Source of the DNA: Streptomyces chrestomyceticus JCM 4735
GTDB taxonomy: Bacteria > Actinomycetota > Actinomycetes > Streptomycetales > Streptomycetaceae
Assembly (NCBI RefSeq): GCF_003865135.1
Contig: NZ_BHZC01000001.1
Coordinates: forward strand, 4,898,001-4,962,000
Direction: 5' to 3'
DNA: 64,000 bases
Shown here piece after piece: positions 16,512 to 25,760 of this stretch (positions are counted from its first letter, which is position 1; the number at the start of each line of letters is the position of its first letter). The position numbers were made by a program, and so were the translations under genes. A model generated the notes under the pieces. That model was not told the DNA's origin, made no database searches, and was given only the letters and a program-made list of their open reading frames with translations.

Positions 16512-17140
16512 TCTTCCACGCTCGCTATCGCGTTGATCGCCGCCGCGGCCATGGCGCTGCCGCCGCGCCGGCCGCGTACCACCAGGTGTTCCAGGCCCGC
16601 GGGGTGCTGGGCCAGCGCGTCCTTGGACTCGGCCGCGCCGATGAAGCCGACCGGGATGCCGATGACGGCGGCCGGGCGGGGCGCGCCCTCCTCGATCATC
16701 TCCAGGAGGCGGAAGAGGGCGGTGGGGGCGTTGCCGACGGCGACCACCGCGCCGTCCAGGCGGTCGCGCCACAGTTCGAGGGCGGCGGCGCTGCGGGTGG
16801 TGCCCATCCGCTCGGCCAGGTCCGGTACGGACGGGTCGGCGAGGGTGCAGAGCACCTCGTTGTCCGCGGGCAGCCGCTTGCGGGTGACGCCGCTGGCGAC
16901 CATGTTGGCGTCGCAGAGGATGGGGGCGCCGTCCCGCAGCGCCTCGCTCGCCCGGGCGACGACCTTCGGGGAGTACGCCAGGTCGCGTACCAGGTCGGTC
17001 ATGCCGCAGGCGTGGATCATGCGGACGGCGACCCTGCTGACGTCGTCGGGCAGGTCCGCGAGGTCCGCCTCGGCGCGGATGGTGGCGAAGGACTGGCGGT
17101 AGATCTCCGCGCCGTCCTTCTCGTAGTCGAACTCGCTCAC
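16508..17140 (-). CDS. cobH: Precorrin-8X methylmutase
   Basis: 210 residues from a GTG. Family signatures include [15 protein letters not shown] near the N-terminus, [15 protein letters not shown] with the expected active-site His, [18 protein letters not shown] and the C-terminal [17 protein letters not shown]. It moves the C11 methyl group to C12 to give hydrogenobyrinate. The stop overlaps the start of cobIJ by GTGA, so translation is coupled. It follows cobG by 55 bases. Confidence 0.95.
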   Translation of the reverse strand: MSEFDYEKDGAEIYRQSFATIRAEADLADLPDDVSRVAVRMIHACGMTDLVRDLAYSPKVVARASEALRDGAPILCDANMVASGVTRKRLPADNEVLCTLADPSVPDLAERMGTTRSAAALELWRDRLDGAVVAVGNAPTALFRLLEMIEEGAPRPAAVIGIPVGFIGAAESKDALAQHPAGLEHLVVRGRRGGSAMAAAAINAIASVEE

Positions 17141-17195
17141 TGTGTTTCGTTGCCCTCGGTCATGTCATCGGTCATGTCAGGTGTGCGGGTGGCCG

Positions 17196-18749
17196 TCATG
17201 GCGTGGTGCGGCCGGCCGCGCGGGCCGACGCGACGGCGTCGGCGAGGCGTCCGGGTTCGGTCAGGGGGACGGTGGCCGTGGCGGGCGCCGGGTGCCGGGT
17301 GCCCCGTACGGACACCTCGTAGGCGTCGCCGGTGGCGACGACATCGACCCACGCGCCGTGCGGGTGGCCGCAGCGGCGGGCGCAGCCCGACCAGTGGACG
17401 GGGAGGAGGCCGGGGTCCGGCCGGTGGGGGCCGGTGCCGTCCGCACCCGGGCCGGTGGTTTCCCCGTGTGCGTCCGTGCCGTCCTCGCGCAGGGCGGTCA
17501 CGGCGTCCGCCCGTACGTCGGACAGGGACTTGGCGCAGCCGGGACGGCCGGTGCAGGCGCCGAGCCCGTACCAGGGGGAGGCCGGGTCGGTGACCAGGCC
17601 GGCCGTGGCCAGTTCGCGCAGCCGGGGGCCGGCCGCCTCGGGAGAGAGGCCGGGGAGGACCACGCCGCGCCAGGGTGTCATACGGAGTTCGCCGTACCCG
17701 TCCTGGGCCGCCACGTCGGCCAGCCGCCGCAACTGGGCGGTGGTGAGGCGGCCGAGGGGGGCGAGAAGGGAGAGGGCGGCCCGGGTGCCGTCGGGGGCGA
17801 TGAGGATGCCGGGACGGGGCGGGCGGGGCGCGGTGGGCGTCGGGGGCGTGGCCGTCTCGTACGGCTGCGGTAGCCGGCTACGGAGGCGGGCGCGTACGGT
17901 CGCGGCGTCGTGTCCGGGCGGGAGTTCCCGGACGCGCCAGGAGCCGTTGCCGGCCTCGTGGGCGACGGAGAGAAACGCTTCCGCGGCCGTGCGGGCCGCG
18001 CGGGGGGCCGCGCTGTCGGGCAGGCGCAGGGCCTCGGTGTCGTCGCCGACGCGCAGCAGCGCCGTACCGCCGGGTTCTGCGACCAACGTCAGATCGCCGC
18101 CGAGCGCGGCCACGTCGCCGCGGCCGTCGTCCAGCGCGAAGAGGAAGCGGCCGGAGAGGGCGGGGGTCACGTCGCTCGCGCACAGCAGGCGGTCCAGCTC
18201 ACGGGCCCACTCCTGGACGGCGGCACCGCCGTCGGCGCCCTGCCCGTCCAGGCCCGCGAGCGGGGAGGCGACGATGTTCCGGATGCGTTCGTGCTGGTCG
18301 GAGGGGAGGAGACCGGCGTCGCGCAGCAGGCCGGCGAGCGGTGCGGCGCAGGCGTCGCCCAGGCCGCGCAGCTCCACGTTGCCTCGGGAGGTGAGGGAGA
18401 GGTGGCCGTCGCCGAGGCGGTCCGCGGCGTCGGCGAGGGCACGGGTCTGAGGCGGCGTCAGGAGTCCGGCCGGGAGCCGGAGCCGGGCCAGGGAGCCGTC
18501 GGCGGCGGAGTGCAGCCGCAGCGCGCCGGGGCAGGCGTCCCCGCGGTCCCGTACGAGGGCGTCTCCGGGGCTCTGTACGTGGGCGTCCGCTCGGTCCTGT
18601 ACCTGGGTGCCCTCAGCGCCTCGTACGGCGTCCCCGCCGTCCCGTCCGGGGTCTCCACGGTCCGGTGCGCAGGCGGCACCGCTGTCCCGTACGAGGGATT
18701 CGTCCCGGTGCGGGGGTATCGCGGGGGTGGGCGGCATGGCGGCGAGCAT
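17196..18749 (-). CDS. cobG: Precorrin-3B synthase
   Basis: Up to 517 residues; the exact start is uncertain (18749 or the ATG at 18737), since no strong ribosome site precedes either. Two ferredoxin-like siroheme/nitrite reductase half-domains are present (LSLTSRGNVELRGLG early, ELRMTPWRGVVLPGL later), and the cluster-binding cysteines are visible as ACTGRPGCAKS and HWSGCARRCGHP. CobG uses O2 to convert precorrin-3A to precorrin-3B, so it marks the aerobic pathway. The first about 70 residues are low-complexity with recurring RDxGDA-like units, absent from most relatives. It is divergent from cobN and shares the riboswitch-containing leader region. Confidence 0.88.
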   Translation of the reverse strand: MLAAMPPTPAIPPHRDESLVRDSGAACAPDRGDPGRDGGDAVRGAEGTQVQDRADAHVQSPGDALVRDRGDACPGALRLHSAADGSLARLRLPAGLLTPPQTRALADAADRLGDGHLSLTSRGNVELRGLGDACAAPLAGLLRDAGLLPSDQHERIRNIVASPLAGLDGQGADGGAAVQEWARELDRLLCASDVTPALSGRFLFALDDGRGDVAALGGDLTLVAEPGGTALLRVGDDTEALRLPDSAAPRAARTAAEAFLSVAHEAGNGSWRVRELPPGHDAATVRARLRSRLPQPYETATPPTPTAPRPPRPGILIAPDGTRAALSLLAPLGRLTTAQLRRLADVAAQDGYGELRMTPWRGVVLPGLSPEAAGPRLRELATAGLVTDPASPWYGLGACTGRPGCAKSLSDVRADAVTALREDGTDAHGETTGPGADGTGPHRPDPGLLPVHWSGCARRCGHPHGAWVDVVATGDAYEVSVRGTRHPAPATATVPLTEPGRLADAVASARAAGRTTP

Positions 18750-18802
18750 ACCGACGATGGTCTGTACGGTCTCCCGCCCGCCGTTCGATCGCAGCCTCTA
18801 CT

Positions 18803-18965
18803 ATGCAGGTCGATGGGTCACCTGGCCCATCGGACGCCAGCGACGGCGCCAAGGGAGGAAGCCCGGTGGAAACCCGGCGCGGTCCCGCCACTGTGAGCCC
18901 GGCCACCGCCGGGCGAGCCAGGAACTCCCGCCGTCCGTGACACCGCCCGGGGCGCGGACCCCGAG
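18803..18965 (+). ncRNA. Cobalamin (AdoCbl) riboswitch
   Basis: The conserved B12 box core GCCACTG is at 18887-18893, preceded by the typical purine-rich AAGGGAGGAAGCCCGGTG stretch and GAAACCCGGCGCGGTCCC, and followed by the pairing GCCCGGCCACCGCCGGGCGAG region and GCCAGGAACTC. The element ends about 18 bases before the cobN ATG. It should switch off cobN expression when adenosylcobalamin is abundant. A TACTAT box at 18799-18804 may be the -10 element. No equivalent was seen before cobL or cobK. Confidence 0.92.
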
Positions 18966-18982
18966 GAAGGCCAGACGCCGCC

Positions 18983-21900
18983 ATGATCCTGCTGCTGTCG
19001 ACGTCCGACACCGACCTGCTGAGCGCCCGCGCGGCCGCCGGTCCCGTGCCGTACCGGCTCGCCAACCCCGCCCGTCTCGACCTCGCCGAGCTGCCCGCCC
19101 TGCTGGACGGCGCCGACCTGGTCGTCGTCCGTCTCCTCGGCGGCCTGCGCGCCTGGCAGGAGGGCCTGGACCAGCTCCTGGCCGCCGACCAGACCCGCCC
19201 CGTCGTGGTGCTCACCGGCGAACAGGCGCCGGACGCGCAGCTCATGGAGGCGTCCACCGTCCCCATCGGCATCGCGGCCGAGGCCCACGCCTACCTGGCG
19301 CACGGCGGCCCCGCCAACCTGGACCAGCTCGCCCGCTTCCTGTCCGACACCGTGCTGCTGACCGGCCACGGCTTCGAGCCGCCCGCCGCCGCGCCCTCCT
19401 GGGGCCACCTGGAGCGCTCCAAGCACCTGGCGGCCGAGGCGCGTACGGGCGCGGAGGTCGTGGCCCGTACGGACGACACGGGCGCCGCGACCGGCCCGCT
19501 GGTCGCCGTGCTCTACTACCGCGCCCACCACATGAGCGGCAACACCGGCTTCGTCGAGTCGCTGTGCGAGCGGATCGAGGAGGCCGGCGGCCGCCCGATG
19601 CCGCTGTTCGTGGCCTCGCTGCGGGCGCCCGAGCCGGAGCTGATCGAGGAGCTGCGGGCCGCCGACGCGATCGTGACGACCGTGCTGGCGGCGGGCGGCA
19701 CCAAGCCCGCCGAGGCGTCGGCCGGCGGTGACGACGAGTCCTGGGACGCGGGCGCGCTGGCCGCGCTGGACGTGCCGATCCTCCAGGCCCTGTGCCTGAC
19801 CGGGCCGCGCAGCGCCTGGGAGGAGAACGACGAGGGCCTGTCGCCGCTGGACGCGGCCAGCCAGATCGCGGTGCCCGAGTTCGACGGCCGGCTGATCACC
19901 GTTCCGTTCTCCTTCAAGGAGACCGACGAGGACGGCCTGCCGGTGTACGTCGCCGACCCCGAGCGCGCCGCCCGGGTCGCCGGCATCGCCGTCCGTCACG
20001 CCCGGCTGCGCCACATCGCGCCCGCCGACAAGCGCCTGGCGCTGGTGCTGTCCGCGTACCCGACCAAGCACTCCCGCATCGGCAACGCGGTGGGCCTGGA
20101 CACCCCGGCCAGCGCCGTCGCCCTGCTGCGCCGCCTGCGTGAAGAGGGCTACGACTACGGGGACGAGCCCGTGCCCGGCCTGGAGTCCGGCGACGGCGAC
20201 GAGCTGATCTACGCGCTGATCGAGGCGGGCGGCCACGACCAGGAGTGGCTGACCGAGGAGCAGCTCGCCCGCAACCCCGTCCGCATCCCGGCCGCCGACT
20301 ACAAGCGCTGGTACGGCACGCTGCCGCAGGAGCTGCGCGAGCAGGTCGAGGAGCACTGGGGCCCGCCGCCCGGCGAGATGTTCGTGGACCGCAGTCAGAA
20401 CCCGGACGGCGACATCGTGCTGGCGGCCCTGCGCCGCGGCAATCTGCTCATCCTCATCCAGCCGCCGCGCGGTTTCGGCGAGAACCCGATCGCGATCTAC
20501 CACGACCCCGATCTGCCGCCGTCGCACCACTACCTGGCCGCCTACCGCTGGATCGCCGCCTCCCAGGAGGACGGCGGCTTCGGCGCCGACGCCATGGTCC
20601 ACCTGGGCAAGCACGGCAACCTGGAGTGGCTGCCCGGCAAGAACGCCGGCCTGTCCGCCGCCTGCGGCCCGGACGCGGCCCTCGGCGACCTGCCGCTGAT
20701 CTACCCGTTCCTGGTCAACGACCCGGGCGAGGGCACCCAGGCCAAGCGCCGGGTGCACGCCACGCTGGTCGACCACCTCGTACCGCCGATGGCCCGCGCC
20801 GAGTCGTACGGCGACATCGCGCGCCTGGAGCAGTTGCTGGACGAGTACGCGGCGATCTCCGCCATGGACCCGGCCAAGCTGCCCGCGATCCGCGCCCAGA
20901 TCTGGACGCTGATCCAGGCCGCGAAGCTGCACCACGACCTCGGCCTGGAGGAGCGCCCGGACGACGAGGGCTTCGACGACTTCCTGCTGCACGTCGACGG
21001 CTGGCTGTGCGAGGTCAAGGACGCGCAGATCCGCGACGGCCTGCACGTCCTCGGCGGCGCGCCCGCGGGTGAGGCGCGCGTCAACCTCGTGCTCGCCATC
21101 CTGCGCGCCCGGCAGATCTGGGGCGGTACGTCCTCGCTCCCGGGCCTGCGCGAGGCGCTGGGCCTGGACGAGTCGGCCGCGACCCGGACGACCGCCGACG
21201 CGGTCGAGGAGCAGGCCCGCGGCCTGGTGCAGGCCATGGACGACGCCGGGTGGGACCTGGCGGCCGTCGAGCGGGTCACCGCCGAGCTGCCCGAGGCACA
21301 GCGCGAGCCGGTGGCGGCGATCCTCGCCTTCGCCGCCCGCGAGGTCGTGCCGCGCCTCGCCGCCACCACCGACGAGATCGACCACGCCGTGCACGCGCTG
21401 GCCGGCGGCTTCGTCCCGGCGGGCCCGTCCGGATCGCCGCTGCGCGGCCTGGTCAACGTCCTGCCGACCGGCCGTAACTTCTACTCCGTCGACCCCAAGG
21501 CCGTCCCCAGCAAGCTGGCCTGGGAGACCGGCCAGGCCCTCGCCGACAGCCTCCTGGAGCGCTACCGCACCGACCACGGCGACTGGCCGACCTCGGTGGG
21601 CCTGTCCCTGTGGGGTACGAGCGCGATGCGTACCTCCGGTGACGACGTGGCCGAGGCGATGGCCCTGCTCGGCATCCGGCCTGTGTGGGACGACGCCTCG
21701 CGCCGGGTGACCGGCCTGGAGCCCATCCCGGCGGACGAACTGGGGCGCCCGCGCGTCGATGTGACGCTGCGTATCTCCGGCTTCTTCCGCGACGCGTTCC
21801 CGCACGTCATCGGCCTGCTGGACGACGCCGTACGGCTCGCCGCGTCCCTGGACGAGCCCGCCGACGTCAACTACGTCCGCGCGCACGCCCAGGCCGACCT

Positions 21901-22654
21901 GGCCGCGCACGGCGACGAGCGCCGCGCCACCACCCGCATCTTCGGCTCCCGCCCCGGCACGTACGGCGCGGGCCTGCTCCAGCTCATCGACTCGCGTGAC
22001 TGGCGTACGGACGCGGACCTCGCCGAGGTCTACACGGTGTGGGGCGGTTACGCGTACGGGCGCGGCCTGGAGGGCTGCCCTGCGCGCGAGGAGATGGAGA
22101 CCGCTTACAAGCGGATCGCGGTGGCGGCGAAGAACACCGACACCCGCGAGCACGACATCGCCGACTCGGACGACTACTTCCAGTACCACGGCGGCATGGT
22201 CGCGACCGTGCGCGCGCTCAAGGGCACCGCGCCCGAGGCGTACATCGGCGACTCCACCCGTCCCGAGACAGTCCGCACCCGCACGCTGGTCGAGGAGACC
22301 TCCCGGGTCTTCCGTGCCCGCGTGGTCAACCCGCGCTGGATCGAGGCGATGCGCCGCCACGGCTACAAGGGCGCCTTCGAGCTGGCCGCGACCGTCGACT
22401 ACCTGTTCGGGTACGACGCCACGACCGGCGTCGTCGCCGACTGGATGTACGACAAGCTCGCCCAGACGTACGTCCTGGACCCGGAGAACCGCGCCTTCCT
22501 CCAGGAGGCCAACCCCTGGGCCCTGCACGGCATCGCCGAGCGCCTCCTGGAGGCGGAGTCGCGCGGCATGTGGGCCGAGCCGGACAAGGAGACGCTGACG
22601 GCGCTCCGGGAGGCGTTCCTGGAGACCGAGGGCGACCTGGAGGAGAAGAGCTGA
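18983..22654 (+). CDS. cobN: Cobaltochelatase large subunit
   Basis: 1223 residues, the expected length for CobN. Recognisable segments include ALVLSAYPTKHSRIGNAVGLDTPAS (key: TKHSRIGNAVGLDTPAS, about residues 360-380), VHLGKHGNLEWLPGKNAG (about 540) and GVLF-type C-terminal repeats through WGGYAYGRG. CobN is the ATP-dependent chelatase subunit that inserts cobalt into hydrogenobyrinic acid a,c-diamide, related to magnesium chelatase H. Its AAA+ partners (CobS/T or ChlI/D type) are not in this window. Transcription reads through a cobalamin riboswitch, and a strong hairpin follows the stop. Confidence 0.95.
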   Translation: MILLLSTSDTDLLSARAAAGPVPYRLANPARLDLAELPALLDGADLVVVRLLGGLRAWQEGLDQLLAADQTRPVVVLTGEQAPDAQLMEASTVPIGIAAEAHAYLAHGGPANLDQLARFLSDTVLLTGHGFEPPAAAPSWGHLERSKHLAAEARTGAEVVARTDDTGAATGPLVAVLYYRAHHMSGNTGFVESLCERIEEAGGRPMPLFVASLRAPEPELIEELRAADAIVTTVLAAGGTKPAEASAGGDDESWDAGALAALDVPILQALCLTGPRSAWEENDEGLSPLDAASQIAVPEFDGRLITVPFSFKETDEDGLPVYVADPERAARVAGIAVRHARLRHIAPADKRLALVLSAYPTKHSRIGNAVGLDTPASAVALLRRLREEGYDYGDEPVPGLESGDGDELIYALIEAGGHDQEWLTEEQLARNPVRIPAADYKRWYGTLPQELREQVEEHWGPPPGEMFVDRSQNPDGDIVLAALRRGNLLILIQPPRGFGENPIAIYHDPDLPPSHHYLAAYRWIAASQEDGGFGADAMVHLGKHGNLEWLPGKNAGLSAACGPDAALGDLPLIYPFLVNDPGEGTQAKRRVHATLVDHLVPPMARAESYGDIARLEQLLDEYAAISAMDPAKLPAIRAQIWTLIQAAKLHHDLGLEERPDDEGFDDFLLHVDGWLCEVKDAQIRDGLHVLGGAPAGEARVNLVLAILRARQIWGGTSSLPGLREALGLDESAATRTTADAVEEQARGLVQAMDDAGWDLAAVERVTAELPEAQREPVAAILAFAAREVVPRLAATTDEIDHAVHALAGGFVPAGPSGSPLRGLVNVLPTGRNFYSVDPKAVPSKLAWETGQALADSLLERYRTDHGDWPTSVGLSLWGTSAMRTSGDDVAEAMALLGIRPVWDDASRRVTGLEPIPADELGRPRVDVTLRISGFFRDAFPHVIGLLDDAVRLAASLDEPADVNYVRAHAQADLAAHGDERRATTRIFGSRPGTYGAGLLQLIDSRDWRTDADLAEVYTVWGGYAYGRGLEGCPAREEMETAYKRIAVAAKNTDTREHDIADSDDYFQYHGGMVATVRALKGTAPEAYIGDSTRPETVRTRTLVEETSRVFRARVVNPRWIEAMRRHGYKGAFELAATVDYLFGYDATTGVVADWMYDKLAQTYVLDPENRAFLQEANPWALHGIAERLLEAESRGMWAEPDKETLTALREAFLETEGDLEEKS

Positions 22655-22679
22655 CGGGCGCTTAGGAGCAGACAGACGG

Positions 22680-22723
22680 CGGAGCGCCGGCCGGGCTGGG
22701 TGATCAGCCCGGCCGGCGCTCCG
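22680..22723. terminator. 18-bp perfect stem, convergent terminator
   Basis: Arms 22680-22697 and 22706-22723 are exact complements with an 8-base loop. It sits between the convergent cobN and LCP genes, so it can serve both strands. No U-tract is present, as is common in Streptomyces. Confidence 0.85.
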
Positions 22724-22759
22724 GCGTTCGCGTGACGCTGCCGTACGTGGCAGGAGGCG

Positions 22760-24340
22760 TCAGCCCGTCGTGCTGAACCCTTGCCCCACCGTCAGCGTCA
22801 CCACGCCCGGCCCGGCGGCCGTCGCGTCCGCCGACTTCTCCGTCTTGACGCCCGAGAGCCGGGCGGAGAGCACCTGGGCCTGCGCGTCCAGCGACGCGGG
22901 GTGGGTGATGACCGTCTCGCTGGTGCCGGGGGGCGCGTTGTCGGTGGCGACGACCGTGAAGCCCATCTTGCGCAGGGTCGCCGCCACCTCGGCCGCGTAG
23001 CCCGTCTTCCCCGTGCCGTTGAGGACCCGTACCTTCACCGAGCGCGCCGTGACGAGCTTCTTGGCCTCGGCGGCCAGCTTGTCCTTGCTGACCTCCTTGT
23101 CGTGCGCCAGGTCGCTGAAGAGGCCGCCGGCCTGCGGGTACTGCCAGACCACATTCGCCTTGTCGGTGGGCACGTCCGCCTCGCGCGCATAGTTCGGCAC
23201 GGTCAGGAAGGTGAGCCGGTCGCTGGGGATGTCCTTGACCGTGGAGGCCAGCTCGGACAGCGGCTTGACGCCCGCCAGGTCGTCGTCCGTGGTGATCGAC
23301 TTGGTGGCCGAGTCGAGGAAGTCGTACAGCGCGCCGGGGCTGGTCAGCTTGGACTGCGCCTTCTCGCCGAGCGCCTTCATGAACTCCTGCTGGCGGCCGA
23401 TCCGGCCGAGGTCGGAGCCGTCGCCGACGCTGTAGCGGGTACGGACGTAGCCGAGCGCCTTCTCGTCCTGGACGTTCTGGCAGCCCGCCTCCATGTCCAG
23501 GTGCGCCTTCTTGTCGTGGATCGCGGTCTTCGGGCAGACCTCTATGCCTCCCAGGGCGTTGACCATGCCCTTGAAGCCCTGGAAGTCGACCGAGACGAAG
23601 TGGTCGATGCGCAGCCCGGTGTTCTTCTCGACGGTCTTGATGGTGCAGGCCGCCGCGCTGGCGACGTCACCGCCCTCGCCGCCGATGGTGAACGCTTCGT
23701 TGATCTTGAAGTGGTGGGGCTTGGACTTCCGGCCGTTGCCGCTGTCGCAGGACGGGATGGACACCCAGGAGTCCCGCGGGAAGGAGACGGCGGTGGCCCA
23801 CTCCCGGTTGGCGGCGATGTGCAGCACCATCAGGGTGTCCGACTGCATGGTGTCCAGGTTCTTGCCGTACTTGGCGTTGGCGCCCGCGCGGCTGTCCGAC
23901 CCGACGACGAGGATGTTCTTGGAGCCGGGGCTGAGGTTGGCGGGGCGGTCGCCGCCGAGGCGGCTGCCGACGTCCGCGCCGTGGATGTTGCCGTCCAGCT
24001 TGAAGTAGATCCAGCCGCCGACCCCGGCCGTGATCAGCAGCAGGACGCCGATGATGCCGCCGGTCCAGGCGAGGATGCGGCCGCGCCGGGTCATCCGGGC
24101 CTTGCCGGGCCTGCGCCCGCGGCCGGAGCCCGCGGCACGGCCGGAGCCCGCGGCACGGCCGGAACCGGCGGCGCGGCGGGAGCCGCCGGAGCCCGCGCGG
24201 CGGGAGCCCCCGGCCGGGCCGGTGCGGCCCGTGGAGGCGCTGCGGCCCGAGGGGCCGCTCCGGCCCGCGGGGCCGGAGGTGACGGAAGAGCCGGTCTGGC
24301 CGGTGGGTGCGCCCCGCCGGGGCCGGTGCCTGTCTTGCAC
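22760..24340 (-). CDS. LytR-CpsA-Psr (LCP) family cell-wall ligase
   Basis: 526 residues from a GTG. The N-terminus is a long, basic, Gly/Ser/Arg-rich cytoplasmic tail with repeated GSGRAA units (24119-24230). A single membrane anchor follows (ILAWTGGIIGVLLLITAGVG, about 90-110), then the LCP domain (NILVVGSDSRAGANAKYG, HIAANREWATAVSFPRDSWV, FVSVDFQGFKGMVNALGG, YVRTRYSVGDGSDLGRIGRQ) and a C-terminal LytR_C domain (VRVLNGTGKTGYAAEVAATL). LCP enzymes transfer glycopolymers from lipid carriers to peptidoglycan. It lies 22 bases after a small gene preceded by a BlaI-like operator, so it may be in that regulon. Confidence 0.92.
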   Translation of the reverse strand: MQDRHRPRRGAPTGQTGSSVTSGPAGRSGPSGRSASTGRTGPAGGSRRAGSGGSRRAAGSGRAAGSGRAAGSGRGRRPGKARMTRRGRILAWTGGIIGVLLLITAGVGGWIYFKLDGNIHGADVGSRLGGDRPANLSPGSKNILVVGSDSRAGANAKYGKNLDTMQSDTLMVLHIAANREWATAVSFPRDSWVSIPSCDSGNGRKSKPHHFKINEAFTIGGEGGDVASAAACTIKTVEKNTGLRIDHFVSVDFQGFKGMVNALGGIEVCPKTAIHDKKAHLDMEAGCQNVQDEKALGYVRTRYSVGDGSDLGRIGRQQEFMKALGEKAQSKLTSPGALYDFLDSATKSITTDDDLAGVKPLSELASTVKDIPSDRLTFLTVPNYAREADVPTDKANVVWQYPQAGGLFSDLAHDKEVSKDKLAAEAKKLVTARSVKVRVLNGTGKTGYAAEVAATLRKMGFTVVATDNAPPGTSETVITHPASLDAQAQVLSARLSGVKTEKSADATAAGPGVVTLTVGQGFSTTG

Positions 24341-24362
24341 GCTCTATGGTCCTTCTGGTGCG

Positions 24363-24617
24363 TCAGATGCCCGCGCTCGGCAGAACGAGAATCCGGTCGG
24401 GGTCGTACGGAAACCACTGCGGGCAACTGCCGCCGCTGCCGCGCATCGTACGCAACCTGCACCACAGTTCGCCTGCCCCGTCCCGCCACCAGGCGGTGAT
24501 ACGGCCCAACTCCCAGCCACCGTCGGGGTGTTGCAGTTCAACCGGTTGGTAGACCCACTGCACCTCCGCCTCCGGGGGTGGGCCGCCTTCCGGCGGGGGT
24601 CCGCACCTCGTCGTCAT
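24363..24617 (-). CDS. Small uncharacterised protein
   Basis: 84 residues. A Pro/Gly-rich N-terminus precedes a compact domain with many Trp residues: VQWVYQPVELQHPDGGWELG, then RITAWWRDGAGELWCRLR and QWFPYDPDRILVLP. The pattern suggests a small SH3- or Tudor-like beta barrel. No function is known to me. The TCTACA/TGTAGA palindrome at 24672-24687 lies 55-70 bases upstream of the ATG, and the LCP gene starts 22 bases downstream, so the two genes probably form one BlaI-controlled unit. Confidence 0.75.
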   Translation of the reverse strand: MTTRCGPPPEGGPPPEAEVQWVYQPVELQHPDGGWELGRITAWWRDGAGELWCRLRTMRGSGGSCPQWFPYDPDRILVLPSAGI

Positions 24618-24671
24618 CTCCCCCTGCCGTCACGTCCGTTGTGCATGTTCCGGCGCACTCTACAGCCCAGC

Positions 24672-24687
24672 TCTACACGACTGTAGA
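24672..24687. promoter_or_regulatory. BlaI-type operator (site 1)
   Basis: TCTACA (24672-24677), four bases, then TGTAGA (24682-24687). It matches the other two palindromes near blaI/terD and terB and resembles the TACA-N4-TGTA pattern bound by BlaI/MecI repressors. A half site TCTACAG lies at 24659-24665. Confidence 0.75.
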
Positions 24688-24786
24688 AGTAGCGGGGTGT
24701 GGGGCAGATCACAGGAGGGGTGGGGTGGGGGCGGCAGCAGGACCGGAGAAAGGTGGCCGGTGCGTTGAGGTGTCCCTGGGGGCGGG

Positions 24787-25752
24787 TCAGAGCGGCGTGG
24801 CCGCCTTGAGGACGAGGAACAGGGCCACCGCCGCGTTCAGCGCGGAGAGGGCCGAGGCGGCGGTGCCCGCGGCGGCGATCAGGGCGGCCAGACCGGCCGG
24901 AGTGAGGGCCGGCGGCCAGCTCCGGGCCGGGGGCACGGGGCCCAGGAGCGCGGCCACCCGGCGCGGTACGGGGCCCGGGCCGGGGGCGGCGAAGCCTGCC
25001 AGCAGCGGGCCGGGCGTGGGGCGGGAGACCAGTGCGGCCTTGCCCACGGCGCGCGCGGTCAGCCGCCGGTCGCCGACGGTCCGCGCCGCCTCCTCGTCGG
25101 CCCAGCGCTCGGCGCTGAAGGCGACCGCCGTACGCAGCGGCCGCAGCAGCGGGTTCGCGCAGCCCGCCAGCCGTACGGCGAGCTGGAAGCGGTGGTGGCG
25201 CTCCGTCAGGTGGGCGCGCTCGTGGGCGATGAGGGCGCGGCGCTCGTCGCTGTCCAGGCTGCGCAGCATGCCGCGGGAGACCGCGATCCGGCCGGGCCGC
25301 GCGGGCCTGCCGGGCCGCGCGGGCAGGGCGGGGACGGCGTAGGCGTAGGGGGAGTCGTCGGGCAGCACCGCCAGTTCCGTGGCGGACGGCAGGCCGTCCA
25401 GCGCGCGGTGCGTACGGGAGCGGACGCGGTAGTAGCGGCGCAGTTCGGTGCCACCGGCAGTCACGACGGCGGCGAGCGCGGCGATCGCCGCCGTACCGGC
25501 CACCTCGGCGAACGGCACCGCGGCGCGCACCTCCGGATCGGACCAGCCGTCGGGCAGGGGGTTGCCGGGGAGCTGGGCGGTGCCCACCACCAGCAGCAGC
25601 CCCAGACACAACGTGCTGCACACGCCGAGGACCACGGACAGGGCGGTCAGCAGGCGGGTGGTACTGCGCGGGTGCAGATGCTGCCCGGCGAGGCGGGCGA
25701 TCGGCAGCGCGGTCAGCGGCAGGACGAGCGGGAGGAAGACGAAGACGCCCAT
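24787..25752 (-). CDS. M56-family (BlaR1-like) membrane metallopeptidase
   Basis: 321 residues. Hydrophobic segments lie at the N-terminus (VFLPLVLPLTALPIARLAG), around residues 35-55 and 95-115, and at the C-terminus (AAIAAAGTAASALSALNAAV). The zinc site is the HERAH in LIAHERAHLTERHH, in the cytoplasmic-loop position typical of M56. The usual role of BlaR1-type peptidases is to cleave the paired BlaI repressor when a cell-wall signal is sensed; no penicillin-binding sensor domain is attached here, so the signal is unknown. It starts 9 bases after the BlaI stop on the same strand. Confidence 0.9.
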   Translation of the reverse strand: MGVFVFLPLVLPLTALPIARLAGQHLHPRSTTRLLTALSVVLGVCSTLCLGLLLVVGTAQLPGNPLPDGWSDPEVRAAVPFAEVAGTAAIAALAAVVTAGGTELRRYYRVRSRTHRALDGLPSATELAVLPDDSPYAYAVPALPARPGRPARPGRIAVSRGMLRSLDSDERRALIAHERAHLTERHHRFQLAVRLAGCANPLLRPLRTAVAFSAERWADEEAARTVGDRRLTARAVGKAALVSRPTPGPLLAGFAAPGPGPVPRRVAALLGPVPPARSWPPALTPAGLAALIAAAGTAASALSALNAAVALFLVLKAATPL

Positions 25753-25760
25753 GGGTCAGT

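Noticed and set aside
18818..22528. Long minus-strand open frame (over 1200 codons) opposite cobN
   Set aside because: It is the codon-bias mirror of cobN. It reads as repetitive Arg/Gly/Val and matches no family.
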